DNA of 64,000 nt from JACKDW01 sp964621785 (GTDB taxonomy: Bacteria; Myxococcota_A; Polyangia; Nannocystales; Nannocystaceae). The notes below the pieces were generated by a model. It searched no databases and had not been told where the DNA came from. It saw only the letters and a program-made list of their open reading frames with translations. Both the position numbers and the translations under genes were made by a program. This document shows, one piece after another, positions 1-8,375 of the stretch. How positions within the stretch are numbered: the first letter of the stretch is position 1; each line of letters starts with the position of its first letter. The stretch is taken from NCBI GenBank assembly GCA_964621785.1, contig CAZUPD010000003.1, positions 62,001 through 126,000 on the forward strand, in the 5' to 3' direction.

Positions 1-1084
1 CGTCACGCTCGTGCCGGGCGGCCGCTTCGGCAGCGACGCGTAGCACTTCGGGATCCTGGGAAAACTTGGGGACAGCTTCGAGGGTTTGTTCCCAGTTGAC
101 CCATGTACGTACAAATTCTCGATCGTAGCGGCCGCTGTAAATCAGGTGACGGGCGATCGCCAGCAGGACATGGGTTTCGCTGCCGGGCCAGGTCGCCAGC
201 CAGACATCGCTGCGGGCCGCCGTGTTTGAAAGTCGCGGATCGAGGGTGATGATCTTTCCACCGCGGCGCTTGCTCTCGATAATTCGCTGGGCGTGGGGGT
301 TGAAGTAGTGGCCGCTTTCGAGGTGTGCGCTGACGAGAATCGTGGCCTTGGCGTTGGCGTAGTCCGGGCTTGGGCGATCGCCACCGCTCCACACGAAATA
401 CCCGAGACGGGCGCCGGCCGAGCAGATGTTGGTGTGGCTGTTGTGACCGTCGACGCCCCAGGCCTGGACCGTGCGGTTGGCGTAGTGATCTTCGCCTGGG
501 CGCCCGACGTGGTAGACGATCCCGTCGCGGCGAACCTCTCGACTCTTGCGCATCTTGGCAGCGATGTCGCGTAGGGCCTCGGCCCAGCTGACACGTTTCC
601 ACTTGCCCTCGCCGCGGGCTCCCACGCGTTTGAGCGGGTAGAGGATGCGTTCGGGGTCGTAGGTCTGATTGTGGGTCGCCGGGCCCTTGGCACAGTTGCG
701 ACCGCGTGAGCCCGGGTGTGCGGGGTTGCCCTCGAACTTGCGGATCTCAAACGTCTGTTTGTCGACGTAGGCCAACAACCCGCAGGCACTCTCACAGTTA
801 AAACAGATGGTCGGTACCAGGGTGTAGTGACGAGCCTGCTTCTTGGGCCAGGCTTTGGAGTCATACTCCACCCAGTCGTTCCAGCGGCCGGGGGGGGGGT
901 ATTGACTGATCCGCCCGTCGGCCTGGTGGATCACTTCGAGTTTGACCGGGCGCAGGTTTGGTTGGTGATACACCGGTTGTTGCATCTGCCCCTGTGGCCG
1001 GTCACCTGTCTGCGCAGGTTCCTGCGGACGACCCTGAGCCATCGCCAACAGTCGGGCTAAAAACGATTGGTTTGCGGCGCTCAT
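1..1084 (-). CDS. Molybdopterin oxidoreductase catalytic subunit, SoeA-like (partial, cut by left edge)
   Basis: Catalytic subunit of a complex iron-sulfur molybdoenzyme; about 361 N-terminal residues are visible before the gene runs off the window. Cys94, Cys97, Cys101 and Cys131 form the N-terminal [4Fe-4S] site, and Cys221 (in NICSAG) is the likely Mo ligand. I see no twin-arginine signal, which fits a cytoplasm-facing sulfite dehydrogenase (SoeA) better than a periplasmic polysulfide reductase (PsrA). The ATG at 1084-1082 overlaps the stop of the upstream FeS/membrane subunit by four bases (ATGA), so the two are translationally coupled. The substrate is inferred from neighbours (persulfide dioxygenase, YeeE/YedE, SulP), not from the active site. 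A run of ten G on the + strand at 890-899 encodes three prolines in a row. No reading-frame break is visible. Confidence 0.85.
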   Translation of the reverse strand, partial: MSAANQSFLARLLAMAQGRPQEPAQTGDRPQGQMQQPVYHQPNLRPVKLEVIHQADGRISQYPPPGRWNDWVEYDSKAWPKKQARHYTLVPTICFNCESACGLLAYVDKQTFEIRKFEGNPAHPGSRGRNCAKGPATHNQTYDPERILYPLKRVGARGEGKWKRVSWAEALRDIAAKMRKSREVRRDGIVYHVGRPGEDHYANRTVQAWGVDGHNSHTNICSAGARLGYFVWSGGDRPSPDYANAKATILVSAHLESGHYFNPHAQRIIESKRRGGKIITLDPRLSNTAARSDVWLATWPGSETHVLLAIARHLIYSGRYDREFVRTWVNWEQTLEAVPKFSQDPEVLRVAAEAAARHERD

Positions 1085-2721
1085 GAGTTTGGGATCTCCT
1101 GGGGGGCCATCACAAAAGCGTATTCGTAGAGGTACAGACCGACTGCGATGAGTCCGCTGGCGACCGCGGCGATCGCTGGGGTACCGATGAACAACAGGAC
1201 AAGCGGGATGAGGTGGCCGACGATGATCGCACCGCCCCAAAAGTGGCCGCGGTAGTGACCGTGGGTGAGGGTGTGGGCGGCCCGAACGGCGGCCTCGCTG
1301 GCGTGGGGCATGCCGAACTCGCCAAACAGGAGGACAAACAGATCGAGACCCAACAGCAGCATCAGGCCGGTTGTCGCAAAGTCTGTCATGGCCGCGGACA
1401 GCGGTAAAAATGCACCGATTGCAAGTACACCGGCTGCCCCGATCATCAGCGCCTGCACGAGCAGGTGGATGGGTAGCAGCGGTGACTGCCACATGTCGCG
1501 ACCCTCGGCTTGGCCAAACAAGAAGGCCGTGTAGATGGCCGCAAACACGGCGAGGACCGAACCTCCGGCGAAGATCCCGGTGCGGAGCATCGTGGCGAGT
1601 CCCGGGTCGATGAGGCCGAACATCAAGGCTGCTTCAAGGGCCAGCCATGCTGTCGCCGCTGCACTCGCGCCGATCAGGGCGACGGAGCCACGTGTCAGCC
1701 ACGAGCGCCACTGTGGGCGTAGTAGGATATACAAGAACCTCATCGGTTTTTCGAGGTCGTAGATCAACAAGGCCGTGGTGGCGACCATCATCGCCACAGA
1801 CACAGCCGCTGCCGCGAGGGACAGGTTTGCGTCAAACGCGACGAGCTCGAGGCCAAACGCGACGGCGATCATGAGGAAGATCCCCGCACCCAATCCCTTG
1901 GTCACCAAGTATGCGGGGACGGGCCAGTGCCACGGGACTTTGTGTTGCGCGTTGTAGCCGACTTGGACCATATGGGCGGCCCTTCGCTCGCCGATATGGA
2001 GCGGGCCGTTGGTCGGCAGGCCCTGGGGTTGGGGCGCTCGTAGGCGAACGCCGTCGCCCTGGATGACAGGCAGTGAGCGCCGACCCTTGGGTTTGTGCTG
2101 ACCGCCGTGGATCGGCTGGACATCCGCCCACACAAACGACTCGGGTGCGCGTTGGGTCGCTGTCGGAGTGAGGTTCACTTCGCTGCCCTCGATGTAAAAC
2201 ACCTTGGGGGCGGTTCCCTGTTCGGGTTTGCGGACGGTGACCTTTTCACGCTGCAGCAGGCGACTGATCTCCGAGGTCGGGTCGTCGATGTCACCAGCGA
2301 CAATCGCATGGGTTGGGCAGACCACTGCACAGCTAGGCTCCAACCCGACTTCGACACGGTGACTGCAGTAGTGGCACTTGGCTGCGGTCGAGGTTTCGGG
2401 GTCGATGTAGATCGCGTCGTAGGGGCAGGCCTGCATACACGCTTTGCAGCCGATACAGGCGTCTTTGTTGAATTCCACGATCCCGTCATCGCGTTGGTAC
2501 ATCGCCCCAGTGGGGCAGATCCGTGCGCATGGCGGGTTTGCGCAATGGTTGCAGCGCGTGACCTGAAAGTGGCGCTGTGTGTCCGGGAAGGTTCCTGTTT
2601 CGGTGTACTTCACCCACGTGCGATAGACCCCGAGGGGTACTTCGTTTTCGCTTTTGCACGCGGTCGAGCAGGCATGACAACCGATGCAGGCGCGGTTATC
2701 GATGACAAAGCCGTAGTTCAT
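1081..2721 (-). CDS. Fused 4Fe-4S ferredoxin / NrfD membrane subunit (SoeB-SoeC-like)
   Basis: A fusion of two subunits that are usually separate. Residues 1-200 hold an electron-transfer domain with four Cys clusters: CIGCHAC near the start, then CNHCANPPC, CIGCKAC and CHYCSHR, each followed by a further Cys. From about residue 255 to the end there are eight or nine hydrophobic helices of the NrfD/PsrC family, the quinone-reactive membrane anchor. Electrons from the molybdenum subunit would pass through the FeS chain to quinone. The ATG at 2721 is preferred over the in-frame GTG at 2727 because AGGTG lies at a suitable distance upstream of it. It sits 51 bases after the YeeE/YedE pair and overlaps the SoeA-like gene by ATGA, so it is mid-operon. 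A PsrBC-type polysulfide reductase is the alternative reading. Confidence 0.87.
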   Translation of the reverse strand: MNYGFVIDNRACIGCHACSTACKSENEVPLGVYRTWVKYTETGTFPDTQRHFQVTRCNHCANPPCARICPTGAMYQRDDGIVEFNKDACIGCKACMQACPYDAIYIDPETSTAAKCHYCSHRVEVGLEPSCAVVCPTHAIVAGDIDDPTSEISRLLQREKVTVRKPEQGTAPKVFYIEGSEVNLTPTATQRAPESFVWADVQPIHGGQHKPKGRRSLPVIQGDGVRLRAPQPQGLPTNGPLHIGERRAAHMVQVGYNAQHKVPWHWPVPAYLVTKGLGAGIFLMIAVAFGLELVAFDANLSLAAAAVSVAMMVATTALLIYDLEKPMRFLYILLRPQWRSWLTRGSVALIGASAAATAWLALEAALMFGLIDPGLATMLRTGIFAGGSVLAVFAAIYTAFLFGQAEGRDMWQSPLLPIHLLVQALMIGAAGVLAIGAFLPLSAAMTDFATTGLMLLLGLDLFVLLFGEFGMPHASEAAVRAAHTLTHGHYRGHFWGGAIIVGHLIPLVLLFIGTPAIAAVASGLIAVGLYLYEYAFVMAPQEIPNS

Positions 2722-2778
2722 GGGCACCTACTTGCATGTGTATACAAAAAAAACGATAATTTCGCAATCACCACCGGG

Positions 2779-3195
2779 TTATTTGCGGGAGAACAGGAGG
2801 GTGTGGGCGACAAAGCCCGTGAGCAGGGCCGCGGTGAAGGTGAGTGCATGGACCGACATTGCGCCGGAGGCTGTGAGCCCGGGGCCGGGGCAGTACCCGC
2901 CGAGTCCCCAGCCGATGCCGAACAGGGCCGCGCCGGCGAGTAACTGCGGGTCGAGATCGTTGCGGGTCGGCAGCTGGAATGTTTGTCCCGACCAGGCCGC
3001 TCGCATGCGCGTGGCAAACCGGAATATTGGCATATACACCAAAATTGCCCCACCCATGACAAATGCGAGACTCGGGTCCCAATCGCCGGTGAGGTCTAAA
3101 AACGCCACGACCTTGGCGGGGAGGGTCATACCGGCGAGGGTCAGGCCAAAGGCAAACAGCAGGCCGGCGACAAAAGCGACAAGGGCGGGTCTCAT
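2779..3195 (-). CDS. YeeE/YedE-family half transporter (DUF6691 type)
   Basis: Small membrane protein of 138 residues with four hydrophobic helices and the motif GGYCPGPG, whose cysteine is characteristic of this family. YeeE/YedE proteins import sulfur compounds (thiosulfate in the E. coli YeeE case); the half-size versions occur as pairs. The ATG at 3195 overlaps the stop of the partner gene by ATGA. The longer open frame upstream of this ATG is rich in His/Arg/Asn and is not hydrophobic, so I reject it. Together with its partner and the adjacent beta-lactamase-fold gene it resembles bigR/blh-type sulfide-response operons. The exact substrate cannot be read from the sequence. Confidence 0.87.
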   Translation of the reverse strand: MRPALVAFVAGLLFAFGLTLAGMTLPAKVVAFLDLTGDWDPSLAFVMGGAILVYMPIFRFATRMRAAWSGQTFQLPTRNDLDPQLLAGAALFGIGWGLGGYCPGPGLTASGAMSVHALTFTAALLTGFVAHTLLFSRK

Positions 3196-3626
3196 AGCGA
3201 ACCTCCGAGGATGTGGTTGACGATGTAGACGGTGACGATACCGGTCGACATAAACGTTGCTGTTGCAATGATCGAACGTCGTGACAGGCGGCTGATGCCG
3301 CAAACACCATGTCCGCTGGTACAGCCGTTACCCAAGCGGGTGCCGAAGCCGACCATCAGTCCGGCGATGACCAGGGCAGGGGTCGAGCGGTCGAGCTCAA
3401 ACGCAAACGCATCCGGAGCAACGCTCGACGCGGCCATTCCACCGACCACCAGACCCAGCAAAAATGCGACCCGCCACAGGAGTTCCCGCGCGTGCCGGTT
3501 GGTCAACAGGCCGCCGACGATCCCACTGATGCCGGCGATGCGTCCGTTGTATAGTAAAATTAAACCCGCCGAGAGGCCGATGAGCATGCCTCCGAGGGCG
3601 GAGGAGATGGGGGTGAAGTTTTCCAT
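3192..3626 (-). CDS. YeeE/YedE-family half transporter
   Basis: 144 residues, about four transmembrane helices. The motif GNGCTSGHGVCG near the C-terminal third carries the conserved Cys and GHG residues of YeeE/YedE sulfur transporters. The ATG at 3626 lies 11 bases after the stop of the persulfide-dioxygenase-like gene, and its TGA overlaps the start of the second half transporter, so the two probably form a heteromer made in equal amounts. Predicted role: movement of thiosulfate, persulfide or a related sulfur species across the inner membrane to feed the hydrolase and oxidoreductase of the same operon. Confidence 0.87.
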   Translation of the reverse strand: MENFTPISSALGGMLIGLSAGLILLYNGRIAGISGIVGGLLTNRHARELLWRVAFLLGLVVGGMAASSVAPDAFAFELDRSTPALVIAGLMVGFGTRLGNGCTSGHGVCGISRLSRRSIIATATFMSTGIVTVYIVNHILGGSL

Positions 3627-3637
3627 GACGCTCCGGG

Positions 3638-4498
3638 TCAGCCGCCGAGGTGATTGAGCGGAATTTTGAGGTACTGCTTGCCGTTTTGTTCGGGCGGCGG
3701 GAGTTCGCCGGCGGCGATGTTGACCTGCAGACTTTGTAGGATCAGGCGCGGCGGCTTGAGCGTGGCATCGCGTTGCTGGCGAAAGGCGATAAAGTCCGCG
3801 CGCGAGGTCCCGGCCTTCAACTGAATGTTGTCGGCCTTGGAGGCGCCGATCGTCGTTTCCCACAGCAGTTCGCGGCCGCCTGGTTGGTAGTCGTGGCCGA
3901 CAAAAACACGTGTCTGATCGGGCAGCTTGTAGAGTTTGTCGTGGACCGAAGCGTAGAGATCCTCGGCACTGCCGGCCGGAAAGTCGCAGCGGCCGGTGCC
4001 GTAGTCGGGCATGAACAGGGCGTCGCCGGTGAAGATTGCATCACCAACTTTGTAGGTCATACACGCGGGGGTATGGCCGGGCGTGGCGAGAGCCTCGACT
4101 TGCAGGCTACCGGCTTGTAGACGTTGCCCGTCCTGCAACAACACATCCCACTGCGAGCCGTCTGTCTTGAGGTCGGTCATGTTGTAGGCGGTTGCAAACA
4201 GTTTTTGGACCTGCGTAATCGGTGCGCCGATGGCTGTGGGTGCCTCGAGTTGGCGCTTGAGGGCCGCCATCCCGCTGAGGTGATCGGCGTGGGCGTGGGT
4301 GTCGAGGATGTAGCGAACCTGCAACGCCTGCTCGCGCACGAATGCCAACACCTGTTCGATCGACCTGGTTTGGGTGCGCCACGTCCGGGTGTCGAGGTCG
4401 AGGACTGGATCGATGACCACAGCGTCTCGGGTTGTTGGGTCATGGACGACGTAGGTGAGTGTGAATGTATCGGGATCAAAGAACGAGCGGACTTGCAT
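3638..4498 (-). CDS. Metallo-beta-lactamase-fold persulfide dioxygenase-like protein (ETHE1/Blh group)
   Basis: 286 residues with the metal-binding signature THAHADHL (residues about 67-74), then TPGHTPAC, a GDALF segment and a late GHDYQPGG. This is the pattern of glyoxalase-II-fold non-haem iron persulfide dioxygenases, which oxidise glutathione or protein persulfide to sulfite. The sulfite could then be handled by the SoeABC-like enzyme at the other end of the operon. It is the first gene of the minus-strand sulfur operon, followed after 11 bases by the YeeE/YedE pair. Its N-terminus (MQVRSFFDPDTFTL) matches Blh-type proteins of bacterial sulfide-detoxification operons as I remember them. 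A generic MBL hydrolase is the alternative. Confidence 0.85.
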   Translation of the reverse strand: MQVRSFFDPDTFTLTYVVHDPTTRDAVVIDPVLDLDTRTWRTQTRSIEQVLAFVREQALQVRYILDTHAHADHLSGMAALKRQLEAPTAIGAPITQVQKLFATAYNMTDLKTDGSQWDVLLQDGQRLQAGSLQVEALATPGHTPACMTYKVGDAIFTGDALFMPDYGTGRCDFPAGSAEDLYASVHDKLYKLPDQTRVFVGHDYQPGGRELLWETTIGASKADNIQLKAGTSRADFIAFRQQRDATLKPPRLILQSLQVNIAAGELPPPEQNGKQYLKIPLNHLGG

Positions 4499-4732
4499 GG
4501 TGACCTCCGGCGAAGGAGAGAGCAGGAATCACGCCATCGTGGCGCCGGTGTGTGGAGCCAGAAAACAGGTGTGGTTTCATGTACAAACCCGCGATTGGAG
4601 AGCGCGGTTGCGGAGTGCCTCCACCATGGGTCTCGTTCATGTTTCATTGTGTTGCAGCAGCGTCTTGGAGTTTTGAAGCACGGGTTGCCTTCGGGTTCGA
4701 GAACCCAGCCGGTGTCCAAAGGTTCGACGGTC

Positions 4733-4746
4733 GGCACGTGGATTGC
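4733..4746 (+). promoter_or_regulatory. Sigma-54 (-24/-12) promoter
   Basis: GGCACG, a four-base spacer, then TTGC. GG at 4733-4734 and GC at 4745-4746 are separated by exactly ten bases, which matches the sigma-54 consensus TGGCACG-N4-TTGC except for the first T. It faces right, towards the thioredoxin-fold gene. A sigma-54 activator gene lies immediately beyond that gene. The transcript would begin near 4758. Confidence 0.62.
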
Positions 4747-4760
4747 TGTGTCACCTGTAC

Positions 4761-5141
4761 ATGGGCGCATTCGATCGGGAGATAGATGTTCATACAACCG
4801 TTTCTGTGGGTGAGCCGACCCGCCCGCAATCAGGCCCACGCACGAGCGGGTTTCCGTGGCGGGGTTGTGGGCATGTGCTGGTGCTATTTGTCGATGAACC
4901 TTCAGGTGGCGATGAGGCCACGTTTTTCCAGCTCACCTGTCCACGGCAGTGGCAACGAGCCGTGGTTCATGCCGAGCGCGACCGAGTGGCACTCGAGTGG
5001 TTTGGTATCCGCGAGTTTCCGACCCTCGCGGTGGTCGTCGACGCGTGTCTGGTGGCGGTGGAGCAGGGCTGTGATGTTGCAGCGGTTCGCAGCCTCGAGC
5101 ATCAATTGTGGGCGCGACCGGTGCCGATGGGAGCCCTGTGA
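4761..5141 (+). CDS. Thioredoxin-fold-like protein without CxxC (start uncertain)
   Basis: About 126 residues. The segment VLVLFVDEPSG, followed by a helix, then WFGIREFPTLAVVVD, reads like the central strands and cis-proline turn of a thioredoxin fold. The usual CxxC active site is missing; the nearest residues are EPSGGDE. The frame is open from 4743, but the sigma-54 promoter at 4733-4746 would start the RNA near 4758. Translation must therefore begin at ATG 4761 (nearly leaderless) or at GTG 4806. I give 4761. It lies between two convergent-facing units of the sulfur locus and could carry or sense persulfide sulfur. That role is inferred only from position. Confidence 0.55.
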   Translation: MGAFDREIDVHTTVSVGEPTRPQSGPRTSGFPWRGCGHVLVLFVDEPSGGDEATFFQLTCPRQWQRAVVHAERDRVALEWFGIREFPTLAVVVDACLVAVEQGCDVAAVRSLEHQLWARPVPMGAL

Positions 5142-5218
5142 CCGAGAAAACCAGATTCTTCCCCGAGGAGGATGGTGCGAAGTGCTGCACGCCGGTTGCT
5201 GTCGAATGAACCGCCCGG

Positions 5219-6208
5219 TTAGGTGATATTGAATTCACGGAGTTTTCGCCACAGCGTCGTCCGGTTGACACCTAGCAGTTCGGCAGCCTTGCCCTTTTTG
5301 CCCTGGGCCTTGCGCAGGGCTTGAAGGATCCGCTGGCGCTCCTGTTCCCGTAGCGAAATGGCCCCCTCGGGCCGTGGGGGTGCTTCTCCGCGAAGTTCTG
5401 GCGGAAGCTCGTCGAGGGTGATTGTCGGGCCCTCGCCGATTGTCATTGCATATTCAACGGCATTGTGAAGCTCCCGCACATTTCCCGGCCAGGGGTAGGC
5501 GAGCAACGCCTCGTAGGCATCGTCGGCGATCGCGGTCACTCGGCGATAGTCGCGTTCGTTAAACGTATCGATAAAGTGCCACATCAACGCCAGGACATCG
5601 CCGCGACGCTCTCGCAACGGCGGCAGGAAAATCGGCACCACACGCACGCGAAACATCAGGTCCTCGCGAAACCGCCGGGCTTCGACTTCGCCGCGCAGCG
5701 AACGGTGGGTCGCGGATAACAACCGGACATCGACGTTGACCGGATCGGTTGAGCCGACCGGGACGATGGTGCGCTCCTGCAACACCCGCAACAGTCGGGC
5801 CTGAATGTCGAGACTGAGTTCGGCGACTTCGTCCAAAAACACGGTCCCGCGATCGCCGGCGGCAAACAGCCCACGACGGTCGCGTACGGCACCTGTAAAT
5901 GCACCTTTCCGGTGGCCGAACAGTTCCGAAGCCGCCAATTCGGGGGTCAGCGTCGCACAGTTGATGGCCATAAAAGATTGCTTGCGCCGGCGGCTGAGGT
6001 TGTGGACCGCACGGGCGACGAGTTCTTTACCGGTCCCCGTTTCGCCGCGGATCAACACGGTGCCATCGGTCCTTGCGATTCGGCGCAGTAGCTCAAACAC
6101 GTGCCGCATCTGGTCGGAAGTCGTGATGATGCCGTGGAAGGTTTCGGTTTTGATCGCTGGGCGACGGTGCAGTGTGTTCACCATGGGTGTCTCACAATGT
6201 TGCATCAC
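5219..6208 (-). CDS. Sigma-54-dependent transcriptional activator (AAA+ with Fis-type HTH)
   Basis: About 329 residues. The AAA+ core has Walker A GETGTGKE, the sigma-54 contact loop GAFTGA and Walker B TVFLDEV, and ends in a Fis-type helix-turn-helix (KKGKAAELLGVNRTTLWRKL). The N-terminal sensory region is only about 30 residues, with no receiver, GAF or PAS domain, so activity must be controlled by expression, by a partner or by binding near the AAA+ domain. In-frame ATGs at 6205 and 6184 are possible starts; the one at 6184 has the better upstream GAG. It is divergent from the SulP gene and convergent with the thioredoxin-fold gene, which has a good sigma-54 promoter. This suggests it controls the sulfur block. 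Confidence 0.9.
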   Translation of the reverse strand: MMQHCETPMVNTLHRRPAIKTETFHGIITTSDQMRHVFELLRRIARTDGTVLIRGETGTGKELVARAVHNLSRRRKQSFMAINCATLTPELAASELFGHRKGAFTGAVRDRRGLFAAGDRGTVFLDEVAELSLDIQARLLRVLQERTIVPVGSTDPVNVDVRLLSATHRSLRGEVEARRFREDLMFRVRVVPIFLPPLRERRGDVLALMWHFIDTFNERDYRRVTAIADDAYEALLAYPWPGNVRELHNAVEYAMTIGEGPTITLDELPPELRGEAPPRPEGAISLREQERQRILQALRKAQGKKGKAAELLGVNRTTLWRKLREFNIT

Positions 6209-6315
6209 GTCTATCGCAAAATCGCCAGCTATTTATAAATTTTTGAAAATGATTGTGTTTCTGGCACGGCGAGATGGTCTGCAGCGTGCATAAGGATGTT
6301 GCTGAGGAGGTTTTC

Positions 6316-7995
6316 ATGGCTTCACGCTTGTTCCCATTTTTGACCTGGTTGCCGACCTATCGCAGGCGCGACCTCCCCGGAGATCTGATCGCGGGGCTGA
6401 CCACGGCGGTGATGTTAATCCCGCAGGCGATGGCCTATGCGATGCTTGCTGGGCTGCCACCGATCGTCGGACTGTACGCATCGACCCTGCCCTTAATTGT
6501 GTATGCACTGTTTGGCACCTCGCGCCAGCTCGCGGTCGGGCCGGTGGCGATGGTCTCGCTGCTGGTGGCCAGTGGCGTCGGAGCACTCGCTCCCCAGGGA
6601 AGTCCCGAATACATCGGTCTCGCGGTTCTCCTCGCCCTGATGGTCGGGGTCCTTCAGGTCGGTATGGGGGTGTTTCGGGTCGGGTTTTTGGTCAACTTCC
6701 TCGCCCACCCCGTGGTCGCCGGGTTTAGCTCCGCGGCGGCGTTGATCATCGGACTCAGCCAGCTCAAGCACCTGTTGGGGATCGACCTGGCCCGCTCGTC
6801 CCATGTACATGAAACGATCTTGGCGGCGGCTGAACGCATCGGCGAAGTGCATGTGCCGACGCTCGTTCTCGGGTTGGCCGCGATCGCGATTTTGATTGGC
6901 CTCAAGCGCATCAGTCCAAAAATCCCGGGTGCGTTGGTGGTGGTGGTCCTCGGGGCCCTCGCGGTACTCGGCCTCGGACTCGATACACAAGGCGTCAAGA
7001 TCGTCGGCACAGTACCGGCCGGATTGCCGCCGCTCAGCCTCCCGAGCCTGGATTGGCAAAACGTTCAAGGGTTGCTCCCGACCGCACTCGCCATCGGGTT
7101 TGTCGGATTTATGGAATCGATCTCCGTCGCCCGAGCCTTCGCCCGCCGCAATCGCTACGAAGTTGAAGCCAATCAGGAATTGGTTGGTCTCGGGATGGCC
7201 AACCTCGCCGCCGGGGTGGTGTCGGGCTATCCGGTCACCGGCGGGTTTTCACGCACGGCCGTCAATGCCCATGCGGGGTCCAAAACCGGGCTGGCGAGCA
7301 TCGTATCCGCCGTGATTGTGGTCGCCACCCTCCTGTTTTTGACCCCACTTTTTTACTACCTCCCCAAGGCCGTGTTGGCATCGATCATCATGGTGGCGGT
7401 CTTTGGCCTGATCGACATCAAGGAGGCCAAACACCTCGCCCATGTCCACCGCGGAGACCTCGGATTACTTGTCCTGACATTTATTGCCACGTTGGCGCTG
7501 GGAATCGAGGAGGGGATCGTGTTGGGGATCGTCGCTTCACTCCTGGTATTCGTAGTGCGCACGACCCAGCCCCACACCGCGGTATTAGGGCGTTTGCCCG
7601 GGACCGAGGTCTACCGCAATGTCGAGCGTTTCCCCGAAGCCGTCAAAGTTCCTGGTGTGGTGATTGTCCGGGTCGATGCATCGTTTTACTTCGGCAATGT
7701 TACGTTTCTCAAGCAGATGCTCCAGCGGACAATCGCCGACAGCCAGGGGCCGGTACACGCAGTGATCATCGATGCGACGAGTATCAATCGGCTCGATTCC
7801 TCGGCCGATGCGGCCCTGCAGGAGATTCATGAAGCCTTTTCCCAGCGCGAGATCCGGCTATTGATCTCGGGAGTCAAGGGCCCGGTCCGCGACATGATGG
7901 CGCGCTCGGGACTGGCGGCAAAGCTCGGGGCCGATGGCAAACATTTGACGGTACAGTCGGCGGTCGAGGCTTCGGTCGAGGTGATCACACCGTGA
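6316..7995 (+). CDS. SulP-family anion transporter with STAS domain
   Basis: 559 residues. About 480 residues of hydrophobic helices carry SLC26/SulP hallmarks (GLTTAVMLIPQAMAYAMLAG near the N-terminus and GYPVTGGFSRTAVN in the middle). A C-terminal STAS domain follows (VPGVVIVRVDASFYFGNV ... VIIDATSINRLDSSADAAL). SulP proteins exchange sulfate, bicarbonate or other anions at the inner membrane; next to a sulfite-producing operon, sulfate export or import is likely. The ATG at 6316 is chosen because GAGGAGG stands six bases before it; the longer frame back to 6253 lacks this. A TGGCACG match at 6262-6268 could be a sigma-54 -24 element, but its -12 half is poor. Confidence 0.92.
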   Translation: MASRLFPFLTWLPTYRRRDLPGDLIAGLTTAVMLIPQAMAYAMLAGLPPIVGLYASTLPLIVYALFGTSRQLAVGPVAMVSLLVASGVGALAPQGSPEYIGLAVLLALMVGVLQVGMGVFRVGFLVNFLAHPVVAGFSSAAALIIGLSQLKHLLGIDLARSSHVHETILAAAERIGEVHVPTLVLGLAAIAILIGLKRISPKIPGALVVVVLGALAVLGLGLDTQGVKIVGTVPAGLPPLSLPSLDWQNVQGLLPTALAIGFVGFMESISVARAFARRNRYEVEANQELVGLGMANLAAGVVSGYPVTGGFSRTAVNAHAGSKTGLASIVSAVIVVATLLFLTPLFYYLPKAVLASIIMVAVFGLIDIKEAKHLAHVHRGDLGLLVLTFIATLALGIEEGIVLGIVASLLVFVVRTTQPHTAVLGRLPGTEVYRNVERFPEAVKVPGVVIVRVDASFYFGNVTFLKQMLQRTIADSQGPVHAVIIDATSINRLDSSADAALQEIHEAFSQREIRLLISGVKGPVRDMMARSGLAAKLGADGKHLTVQSAVEASVEVITP

Positions 7996-8027
7996 TCGCC
8001 TCGGCGGCGAGTCAAATCCTAGATCTG

Positions 8028-8375
8028 TCAGCGGTCTCCAATGGGAATGGCAGGAAATGCCGCGCAAAAATAGACAGCATAAAGACAGAGCGAGACAAGA
8101 AAGTATGTACCTAGATTAGCCAAGGTAACTGTTCGTTGAAACTTCTTCTTGATAACTAAAAACACACAGAATAAACATAAAAAAACAATCATCACTGCGG
8201 CTGCCTCCGTTTGCTTTTCTTCAATAACTTGTTCGAGGAAAGATGAGTGTGGGCTGCCAAGATGTTGTCTAAAATCGTACACCTCTATCACTAAAAAAAT
8301 GAAAATGAGCAATGACAAGGCTGACATGCAGCCCGTGAAGTGAACCGCAAATGTGGCTTTCTTAGCGAACCTCAT
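8028..8375 (-). CDS. Small three-helix membrane protein, AT-rich gene next to the retron
   Basis: 115 residues with three predicted transmembrane helices (about residues 15-35, 58-76 and 88-108), a basic N-terminus (MRFAKKATF) and basic KKKFQ after helix 2. I do not recognise the family. Base composition is visibly more AT-rich than any neighbour, and codons such as ATA, AAA and TTT are common, which suggests recent transfer or relaxed selection. It lies downstream of the reverse transcriptase on the same strand, separated by a 210-base non-coding stretch with hairpins. Small membrane proteins act as effectors in some retrons, so it may be an accessory toxin, but nothing in the sequence proves this. 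Confidence 0.6.
   Translation of the reverse strand: MRFAKKATFAVHFTGCMSALSLLIFIFLVIEVYDFRQHLGSPHSSFLEQVIEEKQTEAAAVMIVFLCLFCVFLVIKKKFQRTVTLANLGTYFLVSLCLYAVYFCAAFPAIPIGDR

Noticed and set aside
4786..5226. 146-codon open frame with a GGGAG before its ATG
   Set aside because: It is a shifted frame of the thioredoxin-like gene; its translation is Arg/Ser/Trp-rich with no fold pattern.
6262..6276. Sigma-54 promoter for the SulP gene
   Set aside because: The -24 half TGGCACG is good but the -12 half lacks GC at the right spacing.
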